From Rhytidiadelphus loreus (Eukaryota > Streptophyta > Bryopsida > Hypnales > Hylocomiaceae): a DNA stretch of 64,000 nt. Shown in pieces: positions 47,351 through 60,853 of the stretch. The stretch spans positions 62,291,348 through 62,355,347 of the forward strand of contig OX344764.1 of NCBI GenBank assembly GCA_947034895.1, read 5' to 3'. How positions within the stretch are numbered: position 1 is the stretch's first letter; each line of letters begins with the position of its first letter. Under the pieces are notes generated by a model that had not been told where the DNA came from, searched no databases, and was given only the letters and a program-made list of their open reading frames with translations. A program made the translations under genes and the position numbers.

Positions 47351-50300
47351 GAATAGTCTACTTTAAGGGTTTTTGGGATTTCCAAACTTCACTTTGTTTC
47401 AAGGTCAATTTGGGACAGTTCATGGCAATGATTTTTGTGATGAAGTTACTTGCCTAAATGATTGAGGGGTATTTGGAGGACTTTATGAATTGAGGGCAAG
47501 CAATTGCGCTCTCAATTTTTTGACCCTACGGTTGGAATATTACACATAGATGTACATGAAGATTGTCCAACTTGAATGCAAGACAAATTTCATAGAATCT
47601 GGATTGATGGTTACAAAATTATGTTTAATTGTATTATACTCCATAATGGTCTATACTATAATACATACCTATGGTGAAATTTTCAAATAATTTGAACTTT
47701 GTTTACATATATATCATATGAATTTTTGTCACTAGATAAATATTTACTGACTTCAAATATTCTCTAAAAAAATTGAAATTTTCTTATAGCTTATTGCAGA
47801 CATAGGATTTCACCTATGTAAAATAAAATAAAAAAATTCTCATTCAAATTTAGTGGGAAAATAGAACAATGAAAACAAAAGATATTGAAGCTGATTATAT
47901 TAGCATTGGCTCCATCCTTGAAGGATTAAGCTTCAATGGATGAGGGGATAGTGTATGTTTCTTTGAGAATAGAAGAGAAGGCTTCTAAAGTAGAAGTAGA
48001 AAACTTCAGCCTTAAAATGAAGAGATATTGACTTTTTGAGTTCATTTAAATAAATCACTAGTAATAGATAGAAGGATCACCTATAAATTAAGCACATTAC
48101 ATGTTAAAAAGAATATAATGAGAATTACAAAATGATGAATCAATAGAATGGCACTTGTTCAAGGGATTCTCCTGTTATGGTATTTTTTCAAACCTTCTAT
48201 TATTACTTGTGCTTATAAAACAAGTGCCTATTTTGAGACAAAATTGATTATGGGTCCCCCTATACCTCAAATCTCTTAATCGTGGTAAAAGAAATTGTAC
48301 ACCTACTCAATTTAGGATTTCCAAATGCATGATTTGCATTTCATTCATGACAATCCTACAACAATGGACTTAAAGAAACAACTCCAACCATTTTATAGGT
48401 TGGTGCAATTTTAGATTCTGCAATCATATTGATAGAGTGATGCCAATCTAAATACCTTTGTTCAGAAGAAGGTTGTATTATATTTAGATAAATATTTTTA
48501 TGACATAGTAAGGAAGGAGGAAAGGAACATGGAGTTGTAGTGGTGTTGAATGATGGTGTAGAAGTGAGCGGATGGTTTATTGGATGAATTGTTAGGAGGA
48601 ACTATTGAAAAGAAGCTAAAGGATTGCTAGGTTCTGGTTGTTTTTTATGCACCTTTTGTATAGTAGTAATGTAGTATCTATGTAAACTATTTAATTGCTA
48701 TTTTTTTATAAATGTCTATTGGATGGCATGGTTTGGAATCTTAAAAGTGTTTTGTAGTCTATATAGGCAGGAGATGTGTGTGGCTCTATGTGCTTTTGCA
48801 TTAATGATCATTAATCCTAAAACAACTACAAGCGGACTAAAAACGTCCTTGGATAATTGTTAATTGAGATACTAGATAGATTAGAGGCATTTTTCATCCA
48901 TTTTCTTTACAATTTGAGGGAGAAAGTATATACATTGAAAGGGAGCTTCATAAACATGTCTTGGAGAAGTTACATTTTAGTCAAAGTGTTGAAAAGGTAA
49001 AAAAGAAAGGTAGCCACAATGACAAAGGACCTTAGGCATTGTTTTAGAAGGCATACAATTTTTTGGTTCCTTTTTGGAATATAAAAATTATTTTTTGAAG
49101 TTCCTTGTGAAATGAACAATGTGGGAACAACAACTAGGTTTAGGGTTTTTCTGCTTGAGTCAAGGAAAAGTGTCAAACCGCAAGAGGCAAGACCAAATTT
49201 CAAGATTTTTGACAAAATTCTCTTTGCTAAAGTTGATAGGGCTATTTTAGAGCATGATTGCTTCTAATTGCAAACATAGTGACATCCATGTGCATATCAA
49301 CTAAATTTTATTCACCAATTCAAACCCTTGCTCGAAAGTTGTCTACTAGGAGATCTTGCAATCAATTTCATGTACAATAAGAATTCATGTCAAATTTATA
49401 TTGTCTCATATTGCCAACCCTCTATCCTTCTAATTGATATGCTCATCAAACTATTTTCAACTACAACTACAATGAAAATGCAATAGATTCCAACACCCAC
49501 AACCACAAGGTAGATGTCATCACTTTGTTCATGGCTATAGGCTTGTCCTTAACCCTAGAAGGACAGGCCTATAGCCATGAGTAAAAGTGTGCCATCCATG
49601 TATATCTAAGAATTGAATGAGGAAGTTGTATTTGTTGATTTTAGAGGTGATAAGGTAGACAAGCCTTTTCCATGCAAACTAGCAATTTGAATATCTTGGA
49701 GCCAACTCCAATAGGGGCACATATTTTTTTAGAGGACTACACTTGTTTCACAAATCAAACCCAAGTGGAATTATAATTTTCCAATTAAATTTGTAATTTT
49801 TTTGAGTTTCTATAAACCATTCATATAAACAATGAACATTCTATAAACAACCCATAACCGCTCTCCCATGTATCTTATGGCACTTATGGAGGTTCAAGAT
49901 GCTATGTACTATCCCAAAGGAGGCTAAAATGATCCTATCTCCAACATGCACCCTCCATCTCTATTACCACCCTTTTGCAAGTGTAAAATTGTTTTGCCAC
50001 TATTGTAATCAAGTCACATAGTCACTGAAGTGATTTTTTGAAGAAACAATCTGGATTTGGATGATGTGTAGGACAATATTGGGGTCAAAAGTAGGATGAT
50101 GGAATTAGGCAGTGAATGGAAATGCACTGGTCTACCTTAGTAGTTTGTGTGAGGTGATAGCAGTTTGTGTATTTTACACAAAACTTGAAAATTCTATGTG
50201 AGGGTCATGAACAACATTCTTGAAAAGTTCCTTGAACACCTTTTTGCACATCACTTTGAGCTCAAGATTGAAAGCTTTGCCAATATTCGAACTCATTTGC

Positions 50301-51153
50301 ACAATTTTGTCACGCACTTGACAAGCTTTTGACAAGCGTTTGGTCAAGCGAACAAATAGAAATTGTATATTGATATTGTGAAGACACAACTCTGCTCTGG
50401 AATGTTTTGTAATTTTTCAAGAATTCGGAGGCTCAAGATCATACAAGGATAAAAATGGAAAGAATGAAGAGAATCTCGCACTTTGAAGTTGCGCACTGAA
50501 CACGCTTAGTCCCTCAAGATCTGGACATAAGGCAGGGAATGAATTGGGAGATACGGAGCAGCAGGGCCTCCCAATTGCAAGATTCTCAGCAATTGGAAGA
50601 TTGGGCAATTCCTGGAACAGAGCAGCTACATCCTATCCAAACGGATTAATCAAAGTGAACCAATCAAGCCAATTCATTCAGGATCTTTTGCAAGGAAGGT
50701 ACTGGATCAGATAGAAATTGTGGGTAGAAACCAGTTCTTTGGGCTCATCACGACCTTGAATTGTCCAAAACAAGATGTGCAAATCGGTTAACATGAACAT
50801 CTGATTCTGGCTTTCAGTGCTGCACAACTGGTTTCAGTGATCCCTAAGTTCTCGAGGAAGACAACATTTGCGTTCCAGGAATTGAAAGGAAAGAAAAGTG
50901 ATGGACTCTCACAACAAGAGCAGGTTCAACTCTTGATAATCTCAAAGCTGTAGGAAGAAAGTTCGTGACAAAAGAAAATCATTTAATTGAAACAATCATC
51001 GGTCTACAAATAAGTCTAGTCTCAGAACAAATAAACGAAAAGCTTGCACTCTGAAAAGTATAATTATGCCAAATTTAGTGTATAAAACTTTCTTCTCTAA
51101 CACACCTCTAGCAATGAAACAGTAATGGTAACCTTTACAAACCTTAAATCAAC
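47351..51153. other. Gene-poor spacer downstream of the thioesterase gene
   Basis: No gene is supported. The only notable structure is the palindrome at 49,529-49,580. The region from about 50,400 on is less AT-rich and may hold the thioesterase 3' UTR. Confidence 0.4.
49529..49580. repeat. 52-bp palindrome centred on a piggyBac-like terminus
   Basis: 22-bp arms (TCATGGCTATAGGC.TGTCCTT and complement, one mismatch) enclose AACCCTAG. Read across the centre it contains TTAACCCTAGAAGGAC, identical to the start of the TTAA-MITE at 6083. Confidence 0.85.
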
Positions 51154-54100
51154 TCAAATCTCAGACCATGAATGAACACTAGGCGAGCTTCTCGTAAGAT
51201 ATGGAACAACATACTCTTTGAGCTCCGAATCATCTATTCTTAAATGATCACCAGGAAAAGCAATATATTTCACCCGGCCAGCTTCGTTCAAAGTTCTAAG
51301 ACCAATCCAGTCCTCTTTGTACAAATCCGTCTGCATCACAAAAGCAGTTTCGTAAACAAATGTTACAATGGCACATTCTACACACGAATTTACTGGACTA
51401 CTATCGCCATCACAAGCAAGACATGTACTTCATAAGAGACCTATGAAGAGTATCTAGAAATTAAACTAAAAACACACAAAGATGGCAACCTAGATTCAGT
51501 CAAAGTTTGATCGGACAGTAAATACTCAAAAGTTCACTGCCCTTGTAACGCTCAATGCTAACTTTTGCTTTCATGAAATCTTTGAGTTTGAAATGTACTT
51601 GCCTCTTCGGTAGCTTGCACGGTACTGAAATCGTTGTCAGCATAGAAACCGAACCAAGCTGTTTGAGGAGGAATCAAGATAGAATCCTCCTGGAACTGAA
51701 ACACCAGTCATTGATTGCCAAGTAAATCAGCACATATACAAATCCATCCAAGAAAAAAACGTTTGTCATTTGCGTATGTACATCATATGCCTAGTGCAAT
51801 TGAGGTGAACAAGACATTCTTCCTGGTTATGCAAGCTACTCTCTCTGTCCCATAATACTAGTCCCTTTTGTTTTATTCATTTGTCCCAAATTACTTGTCC
51901 ATTTACTTCAGACCTGATGTAGGGTTGAAGAAGATTTCTTTTGTTTTTAGAGTTAACTAATGAAATAAAGTACAAGAAGTTTAGTTTATTATGTACTTTA
52001 CAAATCAAAAAAATTCTGAAGACTGAATTCTTAGCGGCAATTTGAAGACAAAAAGACATTGAGTTTTTCATTGAATGTTTGAATTCCAAGTTGTTCTTGT
52101 GGAGATGTAACACACAGAGGCAAGGTAATTGCATAGGGAGTCTTCCTTCTCTATAAAGTTTATTCTTACTTATGTGTGGGACTTTGTATCTATTGCAACC
52201 TCCTACTTTCTAATCTTTAGTTAATCTTTAGTTAATTGCAGTTAATAGCCATGTTCCCTTGTTTTGCAGTTGAGAGGACCCATTGCATATTCAGTATAGA
52301 ATCATTTGATTGTAACATGCATTAAAAAAATCCTTAATTATTCCATTTTTACAAAAAAGGACTAGTATTATGGGACAGAGGGAGTATTAGCACCAATACT
52401 ACTGAGTTGCACGAGCAAGAAATCAAGTATTTTATATGCGGTCATATTTTTATCACTTTTATGTCATCATCTACATGTGAAAAGATACTAGATTCTACGC
52501 AAAACAGAGAACGCAAAGACAGACAGTATTAAGTAAAGAAGAGACCCACCATAATCAGCACTAGGTGATTGAGACTTTCCAATCTCTTTTTATAGGTCTC
52601 GTTACGGTTTGAAGAGATCTCATTGTTTAGTTTCGGTAGAAACAAAGAACCCTTGTAATAAGCAGCCAAATCCTACACAATTCACGTCATAAAATCAAGT
52701 CCACAGGATGGCATTAAAGTAGTTCTCTTGTAGTTTAGACGACTATGAGTCATCAAAACATGAAATTCTATAGATTTCTTGAACCTGCAGGAACCTTAAT
52801 AATAGCAGTTAAATCACACCACAGCTTAAGCAACGGAGTTTGCAGATCAGACTTTAGAAGTTCGCCTGTCATTCGAACAAAACGACTTGGATCAAACTAA
52901 GCCTTCTGGAGCATGTACATCACAAAAGACGTAATAGTAACGGTTGCGGGAGAGCCAACCTCAAGAGGAAAAGCTTTAAAGACTACTAGGTGCTGTTGCT
53001 TACATTTGGAATTTTTACGTAGCCGCTTGGAGCAAGATGGTTCTGCAGGCATAGCATGAGCTCAGAACTACTCTTTCAATTCACAACACTGAAAGTCTAT
53101 CGACTTTTTACCTCATTAACTGAGCCTTTAGAAACTGGAATGCTCATGAAATGAAACGAACCCTGGTCAAAAGATTCATGAGAAGGAAGGTGGAAATTTT
53201 CGAACCTGTACAAATGGTGAATATACACCATGTCGAATCAGCGAGTCGAACAATTTACAGACAGCCGTGAGCTGTACATTCCCAACCCCGGTCTCTTTTT
53301 TAGATTGGTAAGCCAAATGATTACTAAGGGTATATAAAAATATTATCACTACTATAACCTCGACTATGCGCTAATAATCACGAGATTAAAACCTGCGCAT
53401 CAAGCACTGCACTCAAACTACTTAGTGTTCGCAACTTACCGAACACCCAGGCACTGAGGCTGTTCCTGCATGGGGTCCTCCCAAGGATACAAAGTTATTG
53501 ACCTGTGCACATTAGTGGAATTAGTAGAGCCTAATCTAGAAATGATCACGTACTATCATTTACATAGTTTCTACAATAGTAGGAAGAGCGTTCAATATAG
53601 CTAGTGATATAAAATTAAGATTTAAAATATTTCACAATAAGATATATTGAGCCAATTTAAGCATAACTACTTAAATGTACCTTTAGAGAAGATGAAAGGC
53701 ATGCACTGCCAGAAAATCAAAGGGCACAAGATACACGGCAGTGAAAGATATAAGAGATTTTGAGGTGAAAATTATAAGCTTACAGGTGGTCCATCGTCAC
53801 AAAATTCAATCACAGCTCGGGCAACCACGTTTCCCTGCACGCATTTTATTGATAGTTACTAAAAGATGTTGAAAACCTAATGCTACTACAAATCAAGCAT
53901 TGGAGGGTCACATGCACAATTTCCACAAACTGCAATCATCACCTGTGATAAACCGACCATGTTGTAGCCGTCTTTCAGCTCTGGGATCTTTTTCACCTAC
54001 CCAAATGAACAAATAAAGCCACCTCAGAATAGAATAGGGTCACGCCCAATGATTCGATCGTCTGATCTCCCACTTGCATACTGAGGTAATCGCATTCAAA

Positions 54101-55726
54101 GACCACGAGCAGCAAATCCAACATAGAGAGGCAAGATTTCAAACGCCACGTTTGCACGAATGCGCCAGATACATCCCGACGAAGGAAGTCACTTTTGCGT
54201 ATACCTGCTCACACACAAGGTCGGCCTGGGCCCCCACCCCGAAAGTTAACAATCAGTACCAGAATCTTCCAATTATTCACTAGTCCCAAAGAAAAGTGGA
54301 ACTTTGGTCACCCCGCAGATATACATATAATGCATACACAAGTTTAAAAGCTATTCACCTGCTTGTCAAGTCGCATAAAAAATGAGTCACCTGCTCCATT
54401 TCCTATCTCTCTGCGAAGGAAACGTATCAGAAGAGGCGGAAATGCCATTGACTGTGTTAGTCTGCACTATTAATCGCCTACTGGTTTAACAAAATCTAAA
54501 GTATTTCAAGAGCCTGCTCACGAGCCAAAACTCCTTCTAAGTAGCTCCGACTGGCCACGATGTAAAGCGTGCATGACTCTATTCCATGCTCGTTATGCCC
54601 TACACTCGTTCTATAAAATGTAGCATTGCCGTCAATAAAGCTTCAGTTACAAGATCGTGCCAACGTGATATGCTTCACCGTAGATGAATTTTTCACACAC
54701 GACTGAGCAGAAGGTTACCATGCTTGCCATTTTCACAGATTAAAGGATATCTCTGCGTTTGGAACCAACGCCAAGCACAGTGCTATGAATGTCATCGACA
54801 ATATGTATGACCACGAGTACTTACATGCAGAACCCTACGGCTCCAGACATATTGATGAGGATCTGGGTGAACTCGTACAGCCCTTGGTTCTTGCATTCGT
54901 CTCCAATGCCTGTTCAAACACATCAATCGTCAGCTCGCGATCAACCAATTCAAATCCATAGTCTTTCACAGAATCATTGATAAAACTATTAACTTAGGTC
55001 TCGGAACATCCAAATCGAGTCAGAAAGATAAAAGATATTGACGCAAAACAAGAATAGCACACGAGCCTCTTTGATTTTCTTTTATGCAAAGATTAGAAAC
55101 ACACGAGCCCTAAATGTCGTCACCGCCATTCACTTAGGGCACTAATGCACACTACAAACTGGAGAGTCGGAAACTAGTTGCACATCAAGGGCAGATTGCC
55201 TCAATGGACAATCAACCGTATTAATTACTTCATGAACTTCGTGATTTGCGAGAGATATCAACCAATGCACAAATTAATTCCACCATGCCTACAACAACCG
55301 AGAAAACAAGCCCAAACACATCATATTGCAGGCAATTGAGCATGTGAGAAACAACGCGGTCAAGCATCCCAAAATTAATAGACGTTCAGACAAGAATCCC
55401 CAAGCGCATCGCCAATCCCGACGACAGATCAATTTATCCACGCAGACAATCAAAAGTAGACGACAATCAAAAGTAAAGGCCACTCCACACGTGAAATTAA
55501 TCAAAGACGAGACAAGCAGCAGGATCTTAAACAATTCAGGCCTAAACTCACCGTGCAGTACTATGAATGGCAATGGCTTCTCAGCCTCGGAGGCAACAAA
55601 GAGCGCGGGCAGAAGCAACACTAAACTGACTAAAGAAGCCGCAAGGCAAAATCGCAGCATCGTAGGCTTCCGCTCCACGCAGTCCATCACAGTAGCTCCC
55701 ATGGCCGCCCTGAACACTTGTTTCAA
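51154..55726 (-). CDS. PPT1: Palmitoyl-protein thioesterase, 12 exons, complete
   Basis: Exons in gene order: 55552-55726, 54825-54909, 54359-54410, 54205-54225, 53943-53996, 53784-53834, 53440-53502, 53206-53271, 53004-53042, 52550-52672, 51603-51695, 51154-51330. All joins keep frame and give 332 residues. The enzyme removes palmitate and other long-chain fatty acyl groups from cysteines of S-acylated proteins in the lysosome/vacuole or secretory route. Visible signatures: a hydrophobic signal sequence at about 24-46, PFIVLHGIGDEC, EIGNGAGDSFF, nucleophile motif GLSQG (S128), NVVARAVIEFC, LGGPHAG, HLAPSGYVKIPN, AYYKGSLFLPKLNNE, WFGFY and the histidine motif PGDHL (H303). Exon 4 is only 21 nt (ADLVCEQ). 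Intron 11 has a GC donor (GAG|GCAAGT). The position where I expect the catalytic acid reads PPQTAW (Gln). A Stowaway-like MITE sits in intron 10. An alternative start at the Met at residue 9, 14 or 23 would still keep the signal peptide. Confidence 0.95.
51839..52384. mobile_element. Stowaway-like MITE in thioesterase intron 10 (546 bp)
   Basis: Terminal repeats CTCTCTCTGTCCCATAATAC then TAGTCC, and CTCCCTCTGTCCCATAATAC then TAGTCC in the complement, with a TA duplication at 51,837-51,838 and 52,385-52,386. The CTCCCTCTGTCCCA terminus and TA target are characteristic of Tc1/mariner-derived Stowaway MITEs. Confidence 0.9.
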
Positions 55727-58699
55727 TCCAATGCGCTTCCTTCAAACCAGCTAGCAGACCTAACTTCCGAACTGACACCCTGGCCACGGTTCAATATTCT
55801 CTGCAAAAACATCCGCACGTACCGACCTTCAAAGGCGCAGAAGCACAAATCCGTAATACGAGTGCGGAATTTGACTATGCTGTGTGTGACGAAAGAAATC
55901 TCTGCGATACATGAATCCGAGGTAGAAGAAATTGCATAAGCTCCGAGAAATAGGGCCAGTCTTCGCATATTTTCGACTTAGAATTGGCGAGCTGTACCAT
56001 ACCGCGTTTCAATCAGGCGGTCACTTGTTGGTCGGCCGGTGAGCTAGCGAGAGAGACGATGTTCCCCGTCCCCAAATCTCATTCTCACGTTCCCGTATCC
56101 CTTTGCTCTCCGCCAATGAAGCAGGGTTCAGGAAACAACACGATTTCTCTCTCTTCTTAGTAAAACAATGTGACCTAATGATCCTCATGAAATGGCTACC
56201 AAATGCTCGAAAGAAATCTGCAAAACCTAAATTCTCTTCCAGATGCTCAGATCATGAGGTTTGACTGTTACGAAACACCCGTTTTTCACTTCGTCGGGCA
56301 GCAACACATGAGCTGGAATTGCAGGTTTCTCAGACAGAATTAAGTTAGAGATGTCCAAAACTTTTGAATTTTTTGGGGGAGCAGGGAATCAGTTGCTGCC
56401 CTTGCACTCACAATCACTGCACTTCCAGAGAAACAACTAACTTCAGATTACATAACATTCAGTAGCCTTCATGCCCACTGTCTTTCCTTCATACACCCTA
56501 TTGAGCCTCCACTTGTTGAATATTCCACACCATCTATCAGTGTTAGAGCCAATACAATGATAGTGCATGCTCTTGAATGTTGTGTAGGGCTTGCAATGTG
56601 ATGAATTCCTCAAAACAACTCAAAAAGATGAATTTGGGTAGTTGAATTAGTCAATACTAGGGCAACCCAAGGATGATGATGATGGTGATAATCATCAACA
56701 TCATAATATTTGTAATATGAACTCCAACCATTTAGGTTGGTGTGAATTAAAAGTCTATTCATCTTAGGTCCCACGTCATATCCTAGGGGTAAATCCAAGT
56801 GACACAAAGACTACATACTTGTGTTAGAAGGGAGACTCAATCTATGCTATCTATTTGTTATAAAGTAAAGTAAATGCCTTTATGTTGTGTCAATGTTTTA
56901 GGGAGGAGGGATTCGTAAAAGATATGAAGGACATACTTAGATAGGGGGAAGAAAGAGGTGCAAGGAGGTATGAGTTTTGAGATGGAGTGATACAAAAATA
57001 TGATTGTTTTCTAGTAATAATGTTGGTGAAGGGTTGGATGATTGTGTTGTGAAGTTAGAGGGGGGTGAAGTTTTGTGGGATTGCTTGGTTGTTTTCTAGT
57101 TTACATTTATTTAGAACTGTATGTAGGTGGAATATTTGATGGCAATGTTATTGATGTTATATAAGGTTTGTTTTGTAGCTATTTTTTATAGTTTTATTTT
57201 TTTTGTAGAATTTTGAGGGATGAACTATGTTTGATTCCTTTGGTATTGATTATAATGATTAGTAGTGGGGGAATTCCATCCATGGAGGTTTGTTGTTTGG
57301 ATGAGGGGGTATATTTTGCAAGTTTGGTTGCAATAGAGTCTATAGGGAATCAATTGTTGTAGAATGTGAATTCGATGAATTGGATATCATGTCATTTGCT
57401 TGGGGTAGTTGGTGGAGAGATTTGTGCATGGGTTGTAGGGAAGGGGTGAGGATTAAAAACTCAAGGGAAGAAGAGAACCATTGATTCCACTTCACCCTCA
57501 CATTTTTTGAAATGTCTAAAGTTCTAAGACATTATGAGTGAAATGTCCAAACAAGTTATTGAAATGTTTCTTCCATATTGCCTAATTTTGGGAATATTTT
57601 AAAATTATATTAGAAATCATAGAGATTGACATTTTCAAGTGTAAAACTCTAAAACATTTATTTAATGATCATCATCAAGTTGAAAAGACAAAACAACCAA
57701 GAAAAGACATGGTAATAATAAACACATCAATCAAGAAAAGAGACAACAACAATAAATAAGAAAAATCACGGCAATCAAAACAAGAAAAAACATAATAGAC
57801 AAAAACTAGAAAAATTAATAGCCTAAAGTGCCAAAATCCTAAAATGTAATTTTCACCTTGTTAAAACCATTCAACATTGAAAAGTAAAGTATTTCAACAA
57901 TTGGTGAATGTAATCCTAACATATGATATGTATTCTTCATTCAATTGAAATAAAAAAAAACTTCACCATGAATCATTCAATGTCGGAGTGGGCAATGTAC
58001 TTGGCCTCAATTCTACATGAGCTCACCAATGAAATTTTTATTAGCAAATTATTGCCCAAATCTTATTTGATTTTTGAGCTTGCTCATTTTACACTAGAAA
58101 AGAATGAAAAAAAAGTAGATGGAATCACCAAAACCATCTTTAAGAAATATGAGATTCTCTAATATGTGGATTAAGTTTACTATTTTTGATTAATATTGTG
58201 GATGAGTAATGGATGGAAGATCAAAATTAGATGATTTGTTTGTCTTGCTACGTTCTAGGGTGCATATTGTGCTCCCACCACGAATTTTTTTTCATTAGGG
58301 CTGATGGAGTCTCTCATTCCATAAGATGCTCTAGGGCATCCACACAAATTCTCCCTACATGAAGGTTAGATTTGACATAAATTAAGTCATTTTGTTAAAA
58401 AGTTCCACATGTCATCTTGTGAATGGTGTGAAGTGATGTAGACCTCTAAGAATTTGACATGGAAATTCAATTTTGGCACCTAAGTGTCAAATCAAACCTT
58501 CATGTAGGATTTAAACATTGGATTTAAACAAAATTGCAATGAGGTGAAAAATATGGACTTCATCTATGGGCTTGTAACTTAATGACTATGGAACTTGACT
58601 ACGAGCTTGTCGAAATTTTTGGATGAATGAAAAGTCAACTCTCTCTGACATTTTCTTTTTCTCCATCATCCCAAGTGTGGACACTCAGGCACTAAGGGT
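55727..58699. other. Upstream region of the thioesterase gene and spacer
   Basis: The first few hundred bases must contain the thioesterase promoter (minus direction). No other gene is supported; a 79-codon plus-strand frame at 57,923-58,162 has no known domain. Confidence 0.4.
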
Positions 58700-58922
58700 T
58701 TAACCTTTAAGTGCTCTGTCGTCCATATTCTGGACATTGAACAAAGGTCTTGCAGGCACTGTTTAGTCCAACTAACTTCTCATTCATCCAATACTTGAAT
58801 GTTGAAAAGACAACCTTCATTAATGACTAATTTCATGAAATTACTATGAATGATATTTTTGTACAAAGATATAAGCAAATGTATGCCAAAATTCAAAAAA
58901 GAATCAAGGCATTTAAGGTTAA
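58700..58922 (-). mobile_element. Short TTAA-MITE copy c (223 bp)
   Basis: TTAACCTTTAAGTGCTCTG at the left and AGGCATTTAAGGTTAA at the right; it is the inverse orientation of the copies at 41,117 and 47,123. Its right TTAA is also the left TTAA of the next element. Confidence 0.88.
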
Positions 58923-59848
58923 CCCCTAAAGTCCCATTGTCCCCTCAGGAGACAATTTGGAATTTGGGCAGGTTCCTATGGACTGAAATTTTACCCTAAA
59001 GTTTTAAAGTTTTTTTTGAAGATAGAAAAGCTGACAATCTTTGTGGGAATATAATTTTTATTTCAATCGGTGCCCAGAAGAAAAAGTTATACCACAAAAA
59101 CCTAGAATTGAACTCGGTGGGCAGCACAAAGAATATTGCAAAAATTCAAAATAAATTCAAATTTTTCTTTTTCTTCTCAAAGATTATGTTTTTGTCTACA
59201 TCTAAAGCTTGATTCATTCCATTTTGATTAGTGATGTGAAAGTTATGAGCAATCTTATTTTTCGGGTAATCTAAGCATCTTTTTGAAAAAATAATTTATA
59301 GGATTCATTTCAAAATGCAATTTTAAAATTTTTTCAATTTTCTTTTTTGAAAAGGTTAAGTTTCCTTGCTAGAACAATCTCATCGTTGGAATTATTGTAT
59401 TTCAATTCCATCTAAGAGCTATTAACAATTTAGTTTTTCTTTCAATCGTAGACCTACTTCTACTTGACAATTTTTTGAAGTATGAAAATCAAGTTGTTAT
59501 TTTTTGAATTTTTTTTCCTAGACTCCCAACTCAATTCTTCAGCACAATATATTTAAAATTTAAATTCCATAGTGCACAATTTTTCCACAAATAGCAATCA
59601 AAGTCATCTAAAATTGCAGTCTAGTGTTCAAATAAATTTGTTTTTTCAACTTTGAATGCTCATATCTCTCAATCTGTACCGTCAAACTTCATGAATTTTT
59701 TACCACATAATCTCAAACAAGTAAAACTCAAGATCCTACGGTTCAGTTTTCCAAAAGTATTTTTTTTGTTTTTTTGAACAAATGCAGTAGAAATGGGAGT
59801 TTTGAGTGGTTTTTGACAGAAAAATGGCCTTGGGCCTTTAGGGGTTAA
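58919..59848 (+). mobile_element. TTAA-MITE subfamily 2, intact copy (930 bp)
   Basis: TTAACCCCTAAAGTCCC at the left and GGGCCTTTAGGGGTTAA at the right. It is the undisturbed counterpart, inverted, of 41,760-44,590. It shares one TTAA with each neighbour. Confidence 0.92.
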
Positions 59849-60257
59849 CCCATTAAGGACCGTGGTTGATTTGGGGGGTGGGCAATCCTTTGTATGGCCA
59901 ATTGGGAGCAATTTTAAAACTTTTGAATGCAAATGCCTATCGGAGATCTAACCGTACGGATGGAAGTGTTGCACATGATATAGGGTTTAGTATTAAATTT
60001 TTTGGTGAAGGTGCATTGTGAAGTAAGAATTTTTAGCAAATCTTGGTGTAATTTCAGCCCCTGTTGTCTTGGTTTTTTCAACCCTTTGGCCACATGCCAC
60101 CTCAGATTGGCCTAGTTATTGTCCTAAACTCTTCACTTCTCAATTCCCCAAACCCGTCCCGTTTGCCACGTCATCAAATTTGTTGACATGCTCTCTCTAC
60201 AAACCAAAAAGGACCCAAATTGACCACAAAATGGTCGACCAATCCTTAATGGGTTAA
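59845..60257. mobile_element. Third TTAA element (413 bp)
   Basis: Terminal repeats TTAACCCATTAAGGA and complement (15 bp identical). The inside differs from the other families: it is less AT-rich, with GGGGGGTGGGCAATCC near the left and CTCACAATGC-like sequence lacking. No coding capacity is seen. Confidence 0.88.
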
Positions 60258-60853
60258 GGAACATTCTGGAAGAATGCTGATTTGATACTCTTCCATGAAG
60301 TGCCCAAGCTTGATCCAGGTGCCATTTTGGATTTTTTCTACTCAATCTTGCAAAAGAGAGATGTTCACGGTATTGTTGAATTTCCGATGCTCCACCAACA
60401 TGAAAGTTGCTTTCCAAATCAAAAACATCTGATAACACCAAGCAAACAGCCTGATAATATTCAACAAATTTGACTACTGGCTGAGATCAAATCATGAATT
60501 CCTAGCTGATTTCTAATCTAAAATATTGCATAAAAAGCTTGAAAACTCACAAGCCATTTTGGCTTCAATTCGACATCATCTCAGGGACTCAGTCCAACGT
60601 GATGGCTACTAGAGTTGGTGATACAGTTGTGTGGAACAGACAAGCTCCAGTCCGTTGTCGGTTCTCTTAGTTTGCTTCTTTTTTCCTTTCTCTTATTGTC
60701 CAGCCGCTTTGGCTTGACTGCTTTGTATCGTGTGTCTTGCAATGGATTTCCATTTTTTTTAAAAACAACCCACCCCAACTCACCATCCATTCAGTCCAGT
60801 CATCCACGAACTTACATGTCTACTTTCAAATCCAAGTCAAGCTCGGAACTAAC
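60258..60853. other. Spacer, nothing recognised
   Basis: Open frames of 60-80 codons are present on both strands but none shows a domain. Confidence 0.4.

Noticed and set aside
55326..55754. 142-codon plus-strand frame
   Set aside because: Antisense of exon 1 and intron 1 of the thioesterase gene.
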